In this document: positions 45,001 through 52,840 of the stretch, piece by piece | Position numbering within the stretch: position 1 is the stretch's first letter | Layout of the letters: every line of letters starts with the position of its first letter | Assembly (NCBI RefSeq): GCF_030269925.1 | Contig: NC_085129.1 | Location: forward strand, 18,529,501 to 18,593,500 | Origin: Bombyx mori | Taxonomy: Eukaryota; Arthropoda; Insecta; Lepidoptera; Bombycidae | Length of the DNA: 64,000 nt | Reading direction: 5' to 3' | The notes under the pieces: model-generated | The model's input: the letters and a program-made list of their open reading frames with translations, nothing else | The model's database searches: none | What the model was told of the DNA's origin: nothing | Position numbers and translations under genes: made by a program

Positions 45001-47245
45001 TACACGCACATACAAAAATGTTAAGGATGCTTCAGTAGTATCTTCCGTTGTTGACAAAATAAATTATCTTTAAAACAATATTTGAAAACGGAAAGAAACA
45101 AATTTCTAAAATATTAATTTATATGATCACATCTCAATTTTCACAATTTGTGCCGGACGACAATGAAAGTTTCAAAATCTGTTCTCAGCTGAAGTAGTTT
45201 GGTATCCTGGAGGTGACATCACCAGCAACAGGCTGAAGCACAACGTGCTGACGCTGATGCAGCATCGGGCGCCGGCTGTGCTCATGGACCTGGTCTCCAG
45301 GACCACTGGCAACAAGCCCATGTAAGCTGATGCCATGTTTTACTTGTAACGGGCAGCTAACACAGAACACAAGGCTTTTTTGACAGATATCTGAATCGTG
45401 CTAACGACATTTTCAAAATAAGTTTACATATACACAAGCTCCGAACAACATTCGACGTCACTTCGAATCCTCCCGATCACTATGGGTGCTTATGGCTATT
45501 CCAAGTACCAGTCACCGTTCTCGTCGAACCTGTTGAGTGCGATGAAAGGTTCGTCGTAAAAATCGGCTCACAGACACAGCCCACTGAGTTTCTCGCCGGA
45601 TCTTCTCAGTGGGTCGCGATTTCGATCCGGTGGTAGATTCTGCGAAGCATTGTCCCTACTAAGGTTAGTGTTAGCGAATTCGTTAGGCTAAGCCCCATGA
45701 ACTCGTCTACACGTTCGATGAATCTAGTATAACCCCCCGAGGTCAAATGTTAGGCAAATTATATAACATTCATATCCAGGTCCAGATCTTCCGTCGTTAA
45801 TCTTCCAAGTATTTTTAAGTAATTAGTGAATATTAAGTTCTTCTATCAACATCATTCCATTATACTCCAATTCAAAGCATGAGATAGTCATCATCAGACC
45901 TGGTACTCATCTCCCGAATTCGGTGGCGGCGTTCACGTTGTGACACCTGCGGATTCCGCATCAATTCATAACCAGGCTCATACTAGATATACTACTGTTA
46001 TACTACAGGATGGTCAGGGTTCAAAATAAGTTGGAGAAGGCGGCCGCCTGTCTGGAGTACTTCACCACGCGCCAGTGGTCGTTTGCGGACGACAACGTGC
46101 AGGCGCTCTGCTTGCTCCTGTCCCCCGAAGACAGGAGGACCTTCGACTTCGACGTGAAGAACATCGACTGGGACGCTTACATCGAGTCCTACGTGCTCGG
46201 GATCAGGAGGTTCTTGTTCAAAGAGAGCCCCGAGACGTTGCCCAAGTCCCGGTCGCTATTGAAGAGGTATTGTCGATATCTTGTGTCTAATCCAGTACGT
46301 ATTGTTAAGCGAAACGGTATGTTAAGTTCACAGTCATCGCGATCAGATATCCTGAGACAGAACCCGAATTCATTATTCAGCCACGACCGAATTGGCTACC
46401 GAACCGGTCATCGATCTCGCCGAACCCGTCGCTTGCGACGAAGGGCTCGACGAGTAAATTAACCCACAGACGCAGCCCACCGAGTTTCTCACTGGGTCGC
46501 GTTTCCGATCCGGTGGTAGATTCTGCGAAGCACGGCTGATGCTAGGGTTCGTGTTAGCAACGTCGTCAGGTTTGGGCCCCGTGAGCTCACATACTAGTTA
46601 AGGTTACGCTGAAATAGCCTCTCAAGGCTATCAGATTAGGTATAAAAAAAAGTTACCGAGGTTCGTATGTATCATAATGTAAATGCCACCACTCACTCTA
46701 AGAATTGAAGTCTATCTATCTATTTTATAATAATTATGCGAATTGTTTGGTTTGATATTTGTTATACGATGGATTTTTTTCCCGTGGAAGTTATTCGTGA
46801 ACATGAATCAAGTACGTATTTTATTAGAAAAATTGGTAGCCGCCTGCGGGATTCGAACACCGGTAAAGTCGTATCGCTTGATACGGACGCACCGGGCATT
46901 TTATTCCTTAGGCCATAAAGTCAATCTCGGAACCCATAGCCTTAGTTTTAAAACCAAAGTCTAAAGGGCCGTAAACCACCCCTCTCCCAATCCCAAACCG
47001 AAACTCATTACTGCTTCTCCATAGATACAGGCAAGGTATGGATCGACGTGCCTTCTATAATGGCAGAGTTGGTATTGATAAAAACATATCCTTTCAGATT
47101 ACACATAATCCATATACTAACTCAAGTAGCGGCCGTGTTCTTCATTTGGAGATTCCTGTTCTCCCGCTCGGAGGTCCTGCGCGGACTGTGGCGGCGCATC
47201 GTGGACCTGCTGACTCGCGCAGCCCGCCTCCTCGCCATAGCCTGA
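32517..47245 (+). CDS. Fatty acyl-CoA reductase, complete gene, 11 coding exons
   Basis: The predicted enzyme reduces fatty acyl-CoA to fatty alcohol with NADPH (family knowledge) and is probably bound to an endoplasmic reticulum or peroxisomal membrane. Eleven exons join with consistent phases to 1575 bp, or 524 residues plus stop, the usual family length. Residues 31-37 are the Rossmann motif GGTGFMG. Y218 and K222 form the YxxxK catalytic pair (TYTFTK). The FAR C-terminal domain spans about residues 360-475. A hydrophobic stretch at about 479-497 ([19 protein letters not shown]) is a likely membrane anchor. The sequence resembles the insect CG5065-like subgroup more than pheromone-gland reductases, by memory only. 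The start ATG at 32517 has A at -3 and G at +4. An acceptor-like TTGTTACAG ending near 32335 may begin the exon that carries the 5' UTR. No frame break was seen. Confidence 0.93.
32701..32973. repeat. Long inverted repeat in reductase intron 1
   Basis: The left arm (32701-32793) and right arm (32872-32973) are complementary over roughly 95 bases with few mismatches, from GCTTTTATAGAAAATC to AAAAAAAGCGTGGGG. About 80 bp lies between them. RNA of this intron could fold into a long hairpin. A half copy is at 10.3 kb, so it is probably a MITE-like element. Confidence 0.6.
33910..34026 (+). CDS. Reductase coding exon 2
   Basis: It encodes residues 39-77, [20 protein letters not shown] onward to LTELTQSP. 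The acceptor is GATTTCAG and the donor GTAAGT, phase 0 at both ends. Confidence 0.9.
34035..34190 (-). repeat. LINE 3'-end fragment in intron 2
   Basis: CATCATCATCATCATCAGCA followed by GTCCACTGCTGGACATAGGC is the reversed end of a common lepidopteran LINE with a (GAT)n tail. Confidence 0.5.
34335..34660 (+). repeat. SINE, Bm1-like, in intron 2
   Basis: It includes the head-body spacer (CGATTGACTTCCATTATGAA, CCGCAAAATTATAATTTGCG) and the full body to CTAAGCAATAAAAAATAAAT. Only the tRNA-like head is missing. Confidence 0.7.
35160..35325 (-). repeat. Family B fragment in intron 2
   Basis: It contains TTCTCAGTGGGTCGTCCGAT, GTGGTAGATTTAGCGAAGC and CAAGGCTATCGGTAATTAGG in minus orientation, partly deleted. 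Confidence 0.5.
35428..35550 (+). CDS. Reductase coding exon 3
   Basis: It encodes residues 78-118, [20 protein letters not shown] through [10 protein letters not shown]. The acceptor is CTTCAACAG and the donor GTAAGC, phase 0. It includes the conserved [11 protein letters not shown] segment. Confidence 0.9.
35742..35985 (-). repeat. Family B copy in intron 3
   Basis: A reverse copy from CCTGTCGCTTGCGACGAAGG to ATCAGATTAGGTAAGAAAAA, with its poly(A) at the high-coordinate end. Confidence 0.65.
36141..36266 (+). CDS. Reductase coding exon 4
   Basis: It encodes residues 119-160, [20 protein letters not shown] onward. [11 protein letters not shown] is a strongly conserved block of the family. 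The acceptor is GATTGACAG and the donor GTGAGC, phase 0. Confidence 0.92.
36392..36818 (+). mobile_element. Full-length Bm1-like SINE in intron 4
   Basis: The tRNA-like head (TCGTGGCTCAAAGGATAAGA, B box GTGTTCGAATCCCGCAAGCG) is joined to the spacer and full body and ends in CAATAAAAAAATTT. It serves as the reference for the interrupted copy at 11.2-12.5 kb. Confidence 0.75.
36903..37056 (+). CDS. Reductase coding exon 5
   Basis: It encodes [20 protein letters not shown] through DRITPHLV plus one base of the next codon. VSTAYCNC is a family signature. The acceptor is AAATTGCAG and the donor GTGAGT, phase 1. It is strongly GC-rich, unlike the introns around it. Confidence 0.93.
37145..37648. 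repeat. Tandem array, about three 168-bp units, in reductase intron 5
   Basis: Units begin near 37145, 37313 and 37481. The second and third are 168 bp and differ at few positions; the first is about 8 bp longer at its start. Each unit contains an inverted repeat (GTTCTCGATAGCGTTAAAG against GTTAACTTTTACGCTATCGA) and the central TTTGCCGCTAGTGGCGCTGT. The unit is the palindromic MITE of 27.1 kb. A further remnant is at about 37765-37812. Because 168 is divisible by 3, open frames run through the array on both strands. Confidence 0.8.
38235..38477 (-). repeat. SINE, Bm1-like, in intron 5
   Basis: This is a reverse body, from TTTATTGCTTAGATGGGTGG to TCCTACCACCAGTAAG. Confidence 0.7.
38603..38704 (+). 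CDS. Reductase coding exon 6 with the catalytic YxxxK
   Basis: It encodes [20 protein letters not shown] through [10 protein letters not shown], with Y218 and K222. The acceptor is GGGTCCACAG. The donor is GTGAGC after one base of the next codon, phase 1 in and out. Confidence 0.92.
38765..38962 (+). repeat. Family B copy in intron 6
   Basis: It runs from CCCCTACCTATGCTGATAGC through the CACTGAGAAGATCCGG core and is cut after GTGTCTATGGGCGA. Confidence 0.6.
39310..39652 (+). repeat. SINE, Bm1-like, with intact head and truncated tail
   Basis: The tRNA-like head GGCCTAAAGGATAAGACGTC with B box GTGTTCGAATCCCGCAGGCG is followed by the body. It breaks off at AACTTATATCTCGAAAATGG. Confidence 0.7.
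39910..40035 (+). repeat. LINE 3' tail in intron 6
   Basis: It contains GGTAGGCAGCGGCTTGGC and GGCGACGGTAACC, ending GTGCAATAAAAAAAAAG. Confidence 0.65.
41095..41222 (+). repeat. SINE, Bm1-like, truncated
   Basis: It runs from AGAACTTATATCTCAAGGTG to GATAAGCAATAAAAAAAAAT. Confidence 0.65.
41509..41790 (+). pseudogene. RTE-type LINE C-terminus relic
   Basis: The frame encodes [20 protein letters not shown], then [19 protein letters not shown] and [12 protein letters not shown]. This is the same reverse-transcriptase ending as at 17.2 kb, with no interruption. It is 5'-truncated. Confidence 0.6.
41964..42008. repeat. (CA)n microsatellite
   Basis: About 20 CA units with one interruption lie in reductase intron 6. 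Confidence 0.9.
42265..42512 (+). repeat. SINE, Bm1-like, in intron 6
   Basis: The body runs from TATTACTGGTGGTAGGACC to ATATAAGCAATAAAAAGG. From 42513 to the next exon I see no further feature. Confidence 0.7.
43415..43607 (+). CDS. Reductase coding exon 7
   Basis: It encodes [20 protein letters not shown] through [24 protein letters not shown] is a family block, and the exon joins exon 6 as RPSI-VLSS exactly as expected. The acceptor is GATTTTCAG and the donor GTTAGT, phase 2 out. Confidence 0.93.
43637..43892. repeat. 105-bp tandem repeat in reductase intron 7
   Basis: Units start near 43637, 43742 and 43847, each with GGGATCAGTACAGAGCTGCA. The third is partial, so there are about 2.4 copies in an intron of only 313 bp. 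The period is 105, divisible by 3, which creates long open frames that are not genes. Confidence 0.8.
43921..44027 (+). CDS. Reductase coding exon 8
   Basis: It encodes [20 protein letters not shown] through [20 protein letters not shown] is conserved in the family. The acceptor is TGTTTACAG and the donor GTAAGT, phase 1 out. Confidence 0.92.
44383..44597 (+). repeat. SINE, Bm1-like, with internal deletion, in intron 8
   Basis: TTACTGGTGGTAGAACGTTT is joined directly to GAAGCAGTAATGCG, so the middle TAGGTACCACC part is missing. It ends CATAAAAAAAAGC. Confidence 0.65.
45189..45321 (+). CDS. Reductase coding exon 9
   Basis: It encodes [20 protein letters not shown] through SRTTGNKP. The acceptor is GTTCTCAG and the donor GTAAGC after two bases of a codon, phase 2. 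WYPGG matches the start of the C-terminal region in this family. Confidence 0.9.
45455..45755 (-). repeat. Family B copy in intron 9
   Basis: It runs from TCGAATCCTCCCGATCACTA through CTTCTCAGTGGGTCGCGATT to TGAACTCGTCTACACG. Confidence 0.6.
46009..46266 (+). CDS. Reductase coding exon 10 (C-terminal domain)
   Basis: It encodes [20 protein letters not shown], then [20 protein letters not shown], and ends in [14 protein letters not shown] and the DW..Y...Y..G.R.FL pattern are hallmarks of the FAR C-terminal domain. The acceptor is ATACTACAG and the donor GTATTG, phase 2. Reading past the donor runs into a family B repeat, so the longer open frame is not real. Confidence 0.93.
46395..46650 (-). 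repeat. Family B copy in intron 10
   Basis: It runs from GTCATCGATCTCGCCGAACC to CAAGGCTATCAGATTAGGTA and poly(A), with a small deletion in the core. Confidence 0.6.
46800..46925 (-). repeat. SINE head, Bm1-like, minus orientation
   Basis: GTAGCCGCCTGCGGGATTCG and TCCTTAGGCCATAAAGTC are the reversed tRNA-like head. A degraded body scrap follows at about 46975-47037. Confidence 0.55.
47098..47245 (+). CDS. Reductase coding exon 11 with stop
   Basis: It encodes [20 protein letters not shown] and ends [12 protein letters not shown] before TGA at 47243-47245. The acceptor is CCTTTCAG, and exon 10 phase 2 is completed to arginine. The hydrophobic run is the presumed membrane anchor. Confidence 0.9.
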
Positions 47246-50200
47246 TGCTCAACGCCGGTATATATACTAAATAACTGACAGCGCCCATTTTTTATATTAG
47301 GAATGCTTCCGTAATCGCTACAAATCTACCTACGTGTGACCGGTGTGCGTCAGGTTCGAAGAGTTCAGACCGATGACTGATTCCGCGTGCAATGCTCAAG
47401 ACGAGAACGTTTCAGGCTTTAAAACTGAACGGAACGATGTCCGTCACTCGTGCGCTGACGTCCGCACTACAATGAATAAACAAGAAAGGATTCGAAAGAA
47501 ATCTGTACATAAAAACGGCAGTTGAAAAGTTCGGCGAAACGGTCTTTGGGCTTTTCGTGTGACAATTGAACGACAGTATGTTTATTATAAATATAGCAAG
47601 CAATACCTACCATCATGGACACGAAAATTCGGACGGTGTTCATTTAGTAAATGTAACCCAAAGTACAATTAATGCTAAAGCAATTGATGTTCTTACAGTA
47701 ATTATCGAAGCAGAATCAAGACAAGTCGTTGTCATGTGTGACACCAATAGAGATATTAATATAAACGAAACGGCTTATGAGATGTTAAAATAGACATATT
47801 TTAATCGCGAAATCGTGAAAAAACGGGTTGAGAAATCTGTGTTTTTTTTTGTCTCGCTTCTTGCGTCCTTTGTGTGTGAATAGAAACATCTAGAACGATG
47901 TTACTTTGTTATTTGTATCCAATAATTATTTCCATAACGCTAGGCTGTTCACAATATTTATTATAGGTTCCGTTATCGATCGGTATATGTAATTAATAGT
48001 TATTTCACATTTTGTACCTTCGTGAAAGCTTGACGAGGTTGTGTGCGTCTTCGCATACACAGACGGACCGACAAAGAAACTCGATTCGGTACTGTCGTTG
48101 TTGTATTAATTAGTTAAATTAATTGGAGGATGGTGTTGTTTTGCGTGAAAACGTCCCGAAGTTCGATCGCTTAAACAACATTCGTGACTCGAAAACGTGG
48201 AAAGCTCAAAAAAATATATAGAGATACACACTAGTCATCTACTTTGTAAAGAAATAATATTTAAAGTAAAAAAAAAAAATGTATATTGAATTGCATAGGT
48301 ATCCAAGTAATGATTAAAGTTTTAATGAAAGTTTTCAATTGTTATAACAATTTTTAGGTTCTTTTTTCTTTCGGGTCTGCTATTTCGTATCAAGCAAAAA
48401 GGAAACAATGTTTTTAAACAATGGGAACTCTTGTGTCTTGGTTTGTTATTTTGAAAAACGCATGCGTGCGAAACCTCTCCACGTACTAGATCATTATGGA
48501 GATCGAGTTTATAAGATAGGAATAGCAGACTTTGATAATATACAAAAGGTGTGGTGAGGCGGTAGGTAGCGGCTAGGAATGTAGTTTTGCAGTAATGAAT
48601 TAAAAAATAAAACAAACATTAAAATTTTTAAGAAAGCGCTTCCCAAATTGGGGATAGAAATATTATACGTCACCATTTTTTGCGTTTATTCTTCGGGGAT
48701 TATATCATATTCACATTTAAATGTTTCAAAAGGCTTAAAGATTTACTATTTTTTAGTTCCGGGTAAATTCTACCATAACGTACAATCGTTGTAGCTCTAC
48801 GTTAATGTCAAACAAAAGTCAAATATTTTGCGTAATACGTAAATCTTGCATACGGTTATTATCAGATATAATTACATTTTTAAAACTCAATCGTAAGTTG
48901 AACAATAACTTTTATAGTTTCGGAAAATATACGAATATCACCAGTGTAAAGTTATGTATGTTATATACATATGGATTTTAAGTTTAAATATTATTCGAAT
49001 CGGTTTTGGTTTATATAGACGATTTTGTAATTACATCATGAAATTGAATTGAATGAATCCATAATTCAGGGTCACATTTATTTTCATTCCATAAATACGT
49101 TATCCTAAACTATTTATTCATCATACATTTCGTACTAAAGTTTTTTTTAAACTTTATTTAACTTCCTCGATCCTTAATATTTGCTCTTCCATTTTTCCTA
49201 TCGACGTGTTGAAAACTTAAAAACTTTCCATACAATCACAACTACGCTTCCTTGATAATGTTTAAATATAATTAGTCATATTTTGTTGGAAAGTGTTAAA
49301 GCTACGAAACTAAACGCTGGCGTTGCAAAATAATATAGAATATCGGAAATAACTCTGAGTCTGATTGCTTAGTCTTAAATGCCAAACAAACTTTAAAAGC
49401 ATATTTTTCCATATTATCCATGTTTTTTAGTATTAGATAATCATGAAAATTTTGGTGTAAAATTTATTTGATCTCAATGATACCTATTCCAATGACCAAG
49501 GTTTTTTTTTAAAAAAAAAAAGGGTTAATGCTATCATTTCATTGCTTCCAAATTTTCTCCGAAATCACTTTCACATGTTCATTTGAAGTCCTATCAATTA
49601 TGGGCGTATTCCTTGTCTTCTATAAAATCTAAATTTATTAATTAACTGTTTCACCAAAACTGTTTTCGTGAAGGATTTTTTTTTTTCTAACTTATAACGT
49701 ATTATGACAAATCTATTATTACAACGTTTTCTCTTCGTAGTCACTTAGATTTCTAGTTTAAATAAATAAAATAAAAAACAGAAATGTTGGTTCAGTCTTG
49801 CACTGAGTACTTGTTAAATAATGCCTAAGTTCATACTGCAAGTTAAGTGTTAGAATATTAATTAATTATTAAGTCTAACAGACTATGACGCTCTCGCTTT
49901 GATATTATTGAAGATTTTCATAGAATGGATTTTAATTTTGACCACCTTAATCGCAGCATTTGAATTTTCATATCAAATGAAAAATTACATATATAAGCTA
50001 TGGTATGCATTATGAGAGAGAATCTAGGATTAATTACTATGGCTAATTTTGTACATGAAAGCTTGGTTGTAGAATTAAAGTTTTGAAGTATATAAAAATA
50101 GACCAAGTTCCAAAAAGCTTTGACGATCAAAATTCTTCAATTTCATTCCTAATTTTGTTTATATTTCTTGGGTTGGATGTTATCGAGTATTGTGTCAAAA

Positions 50201-52500
50201 GTCCATTCTGTGCTTTTTCGTGGGTTGGGTTAATTTATTTTTATCATCAATGCAAAAATTCAATTCCGGGAAGGAGATGTGATTTCTCATGTGAACATTT
50301 TGACCAGAAATTTCAGTTTGAAACTGCATTGTTTTTCGGTTATTTTAGTTTGCATGTTGACCGTAATATACCAGAACAAAGCACACACGATCAGAAATTG
50401 AATAAAATAACACTTGGTGACACCCAGCTATTGCCTTTTAAGATGTTTCACTTTCTTGAGAAACGTAGATTCAGATTTTGAGTTTCATCAGTTGCCAATC
50501 TGCTTGTAATGTTAACTATAAAGCCCAATTTCCCAAGTAAGTTTATATGGCCATTTAAAAATGACAGTCATTTGGTTTTCTTTGTTACTTGTTTGTGTAA
50601 CAAATGGTCAATTAGCAAACTTTTTTTATTCTGGTCAAATGCTTTACCTAGATGACATGCTAATGGTTGCTTTAAGATGTTTGTTTTAAATTAGCGGTGT
50701 CCAGTGATCGAATAATGTTTGACGGAAAATTTGAAATTTTTATTGAATATATACCTGTAAAAACGTATATGTAGATTACTAATTTCACTGGGCATTTGTT
50801 TTTGCTTGTAAGTATAAATATATGTAAATTTTGAAGAAAACACAGTTTTTGTTATTTTAGCGGGCTTGTAAAGTTTTTTTTTTTCATTTCATTTTTACCT
50901 ATGTTTTATTTATTTAATTAAACAATTAAGGTAGTTGAAGAAAGAAGTTGTTTGTGTGTATTTATTGTGTAAAATATTGAGTTACCCAAAGTTGAATCCA
51001 AATATATTTCTGCCATTATATGTTGTTTGCTGTTTTAATTTTTACTTTAGATGTCTTTAATTCTTGATTAGTTTTCTAAAATGAATACTTTATTCAATTG
51101 CTATATACAATGATAAATTTCGATTGATTCAAAATGAATGGTTACCTAAATAATAGTGTATGTAGCGATGAAATTAAGTTTGCGGTTTTTGAAATATACT
51201 TAAGAATTAAAAAAAAAACCTAGTTTGTATTGATTCATTAAAACTTGTAAGACACTATCAAATACATATGATTAAAATACTACATTATACATATTATACC
51301 ATTGTTCATAGATCAATTGTATTGGGGTTTGTTAACATAAAAAAAAAAAAAACGATTATTAGATTATTGCTTAAGAAGCCAACAACTGATTTTCTGATAT
51401 CCATATTTTTGGTCATTTCATAAAACTTTTTACCGTTTTTTGGATTGAAATAGTCTTCCCATTACACTTCAATTCAGACATTTTTTGCACAAAATATCTG
51501 TGTAGCGAATTTTCTGAATGTCATTAAATTTAAATTATAACTACGTAGTGGTTTTGCTATGTGTGGTTATTTGGCTTTTTTTAGGGTCTCAAGACTCTTA
51601 ACTTTAGATAAAGAAATCTCGTCCTAATGATCACTATATCTATCTGTAGTGTATATACGTATATACATTAAAACTAATTGAAATGTTAACATTATAGGGT
51701 TGTTAGCCTCTGTTAAGAAGATATATCAGACTCATTTTTATAAAAGATACTATAAATCTATATATATTTACTGTCTAAATGCGAGTTCCTTAGTAATTTC
51801 AAAAGCCGCAAAAGTGCGTTTGCAAAGTTGATTTTGCTTTTCAGCCAACGGGCGTGTTTCAGATATTTAAGCGGTGAAATAGAATGAAATGTTAGAAATG
51901 GATAAATGGAGTTCGTTCGGAAGTATTTGGATTTTCGGCATCCATCTTGTTTTAAAGGACAAAAGCATCGTGATACATAGAGTAAAGCAAATCGACGTTA
52001 AATTGAATCCTTCTAGAATTTTATTCAACAGGTAAAAAATGTAAATAGAGGCTTATTTTTTTTTAATTGGGGCGAAACGAGTGAGATTATTAATAGTTCA
52101 ATAAATGCCCTGCTCCTTCGGTATCTTACGCTCTTTGCTGCAAAATTCGAATTCTTATTTGGATTAATTGACAAGAACAATGCACTTATGAATTTTAAAT
52201 AGCCTACTCATGCTGTATCACCACAAAATGGTTCCGATCACAAAATGCTCTCGAAGCGAACTCGTACGAGTCGCTAATCCGCACGGATTCATTTATTATT
52301 CTGGATATTAATAAAAACCATTATAAAGTTTTTGTATTGTATTATTTTTTAAATTGAAAACCATATAACTCCTACACTAATCGACTTGTAAATAGAACGG
52401 TATTTCCGTTTGGTTGAACATCGATCGACCTAATATAGCTGGTACATGGTCGACTATTTCCTATGTGGATATTTCAGTACTCAAAAGCTTAGATGATCGC
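47246..52500. other. 5.2 kb without recognised repeats or exons
   Basis: This AT-rich tract holds no SINE, LINE or family B/C copy, in contrast to the rest of the window. It may be a long 3' UTR of the reductase or regulatory DNA. AATAAA motifs occur at several points (for example near 47473 and 49763). Open frames at 47566-47793 and 50083-50481 have no recognisable domain, and I do not call them genes. Confidence 0.4.
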
Positions 52501-52534
52501 AGATAAGACGGTCATCATATGTCTCGTATTGACT

Positions 52535-52620
52535 GTGCCGATGTTCGAATCCCAGAGGCAGAAACAAAATTTTCTAATGAAATACGTGCGCAACACGTGT
52601 TCATAACGAATAAATAATAT
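52535..52620 (+). repeat. Degenerate SINE head, Bm1-like
   Basis: GCCGATGTTCGAATCCCAGA and TTTTCTAATGAAATACGTGC resemble the head and the spacer after it. Confidence 0.4.
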
Positions 52621-52767
52621 AAACTGTGTCTACATGTAACAGCGTAGAGATCACAAAAAATACACAAAAGTAAATTCAAATCAAACTTATTCAACAATAG
52701 AAACATTAAATGCAACTAGCCAAAAAACAAATAACATGATTATGATTAAATTCTATTCGTTAAAAAT

Positions 52768-52840
52768 CTAATCAGTGAAAACTCCACCGGTCGGTATTTC
52801 TTCTTTCTCCAATTTCGTATCATACTTCACGTCCTTGAAT
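52768..52840 (-). CDS. Gene B coding exon 4 with stop
   Basis: The acceptor TTTTTTTAATGTCAG is strong. Two bases carried from exon 3 complete a lysine, then FKDVKYDTKLEKEEIPTGGV and FTD precede TAG. Confidence 0.65.

Noticed and set aside
47566..47793. 75-residue ORF after the reductase stop
   Set aside because: It begins with a non-ATG codon in the computed frame and probably lies in the 3' UTR. No family is recognised.
50083..50481. 132-residue plus-strand ORF rich in F and Y
   Set aside because: It is AT-rich, has no domain and no splice context, and could occur by chance in AT-rich DNA. It should be rechecked only if RNA supports it.
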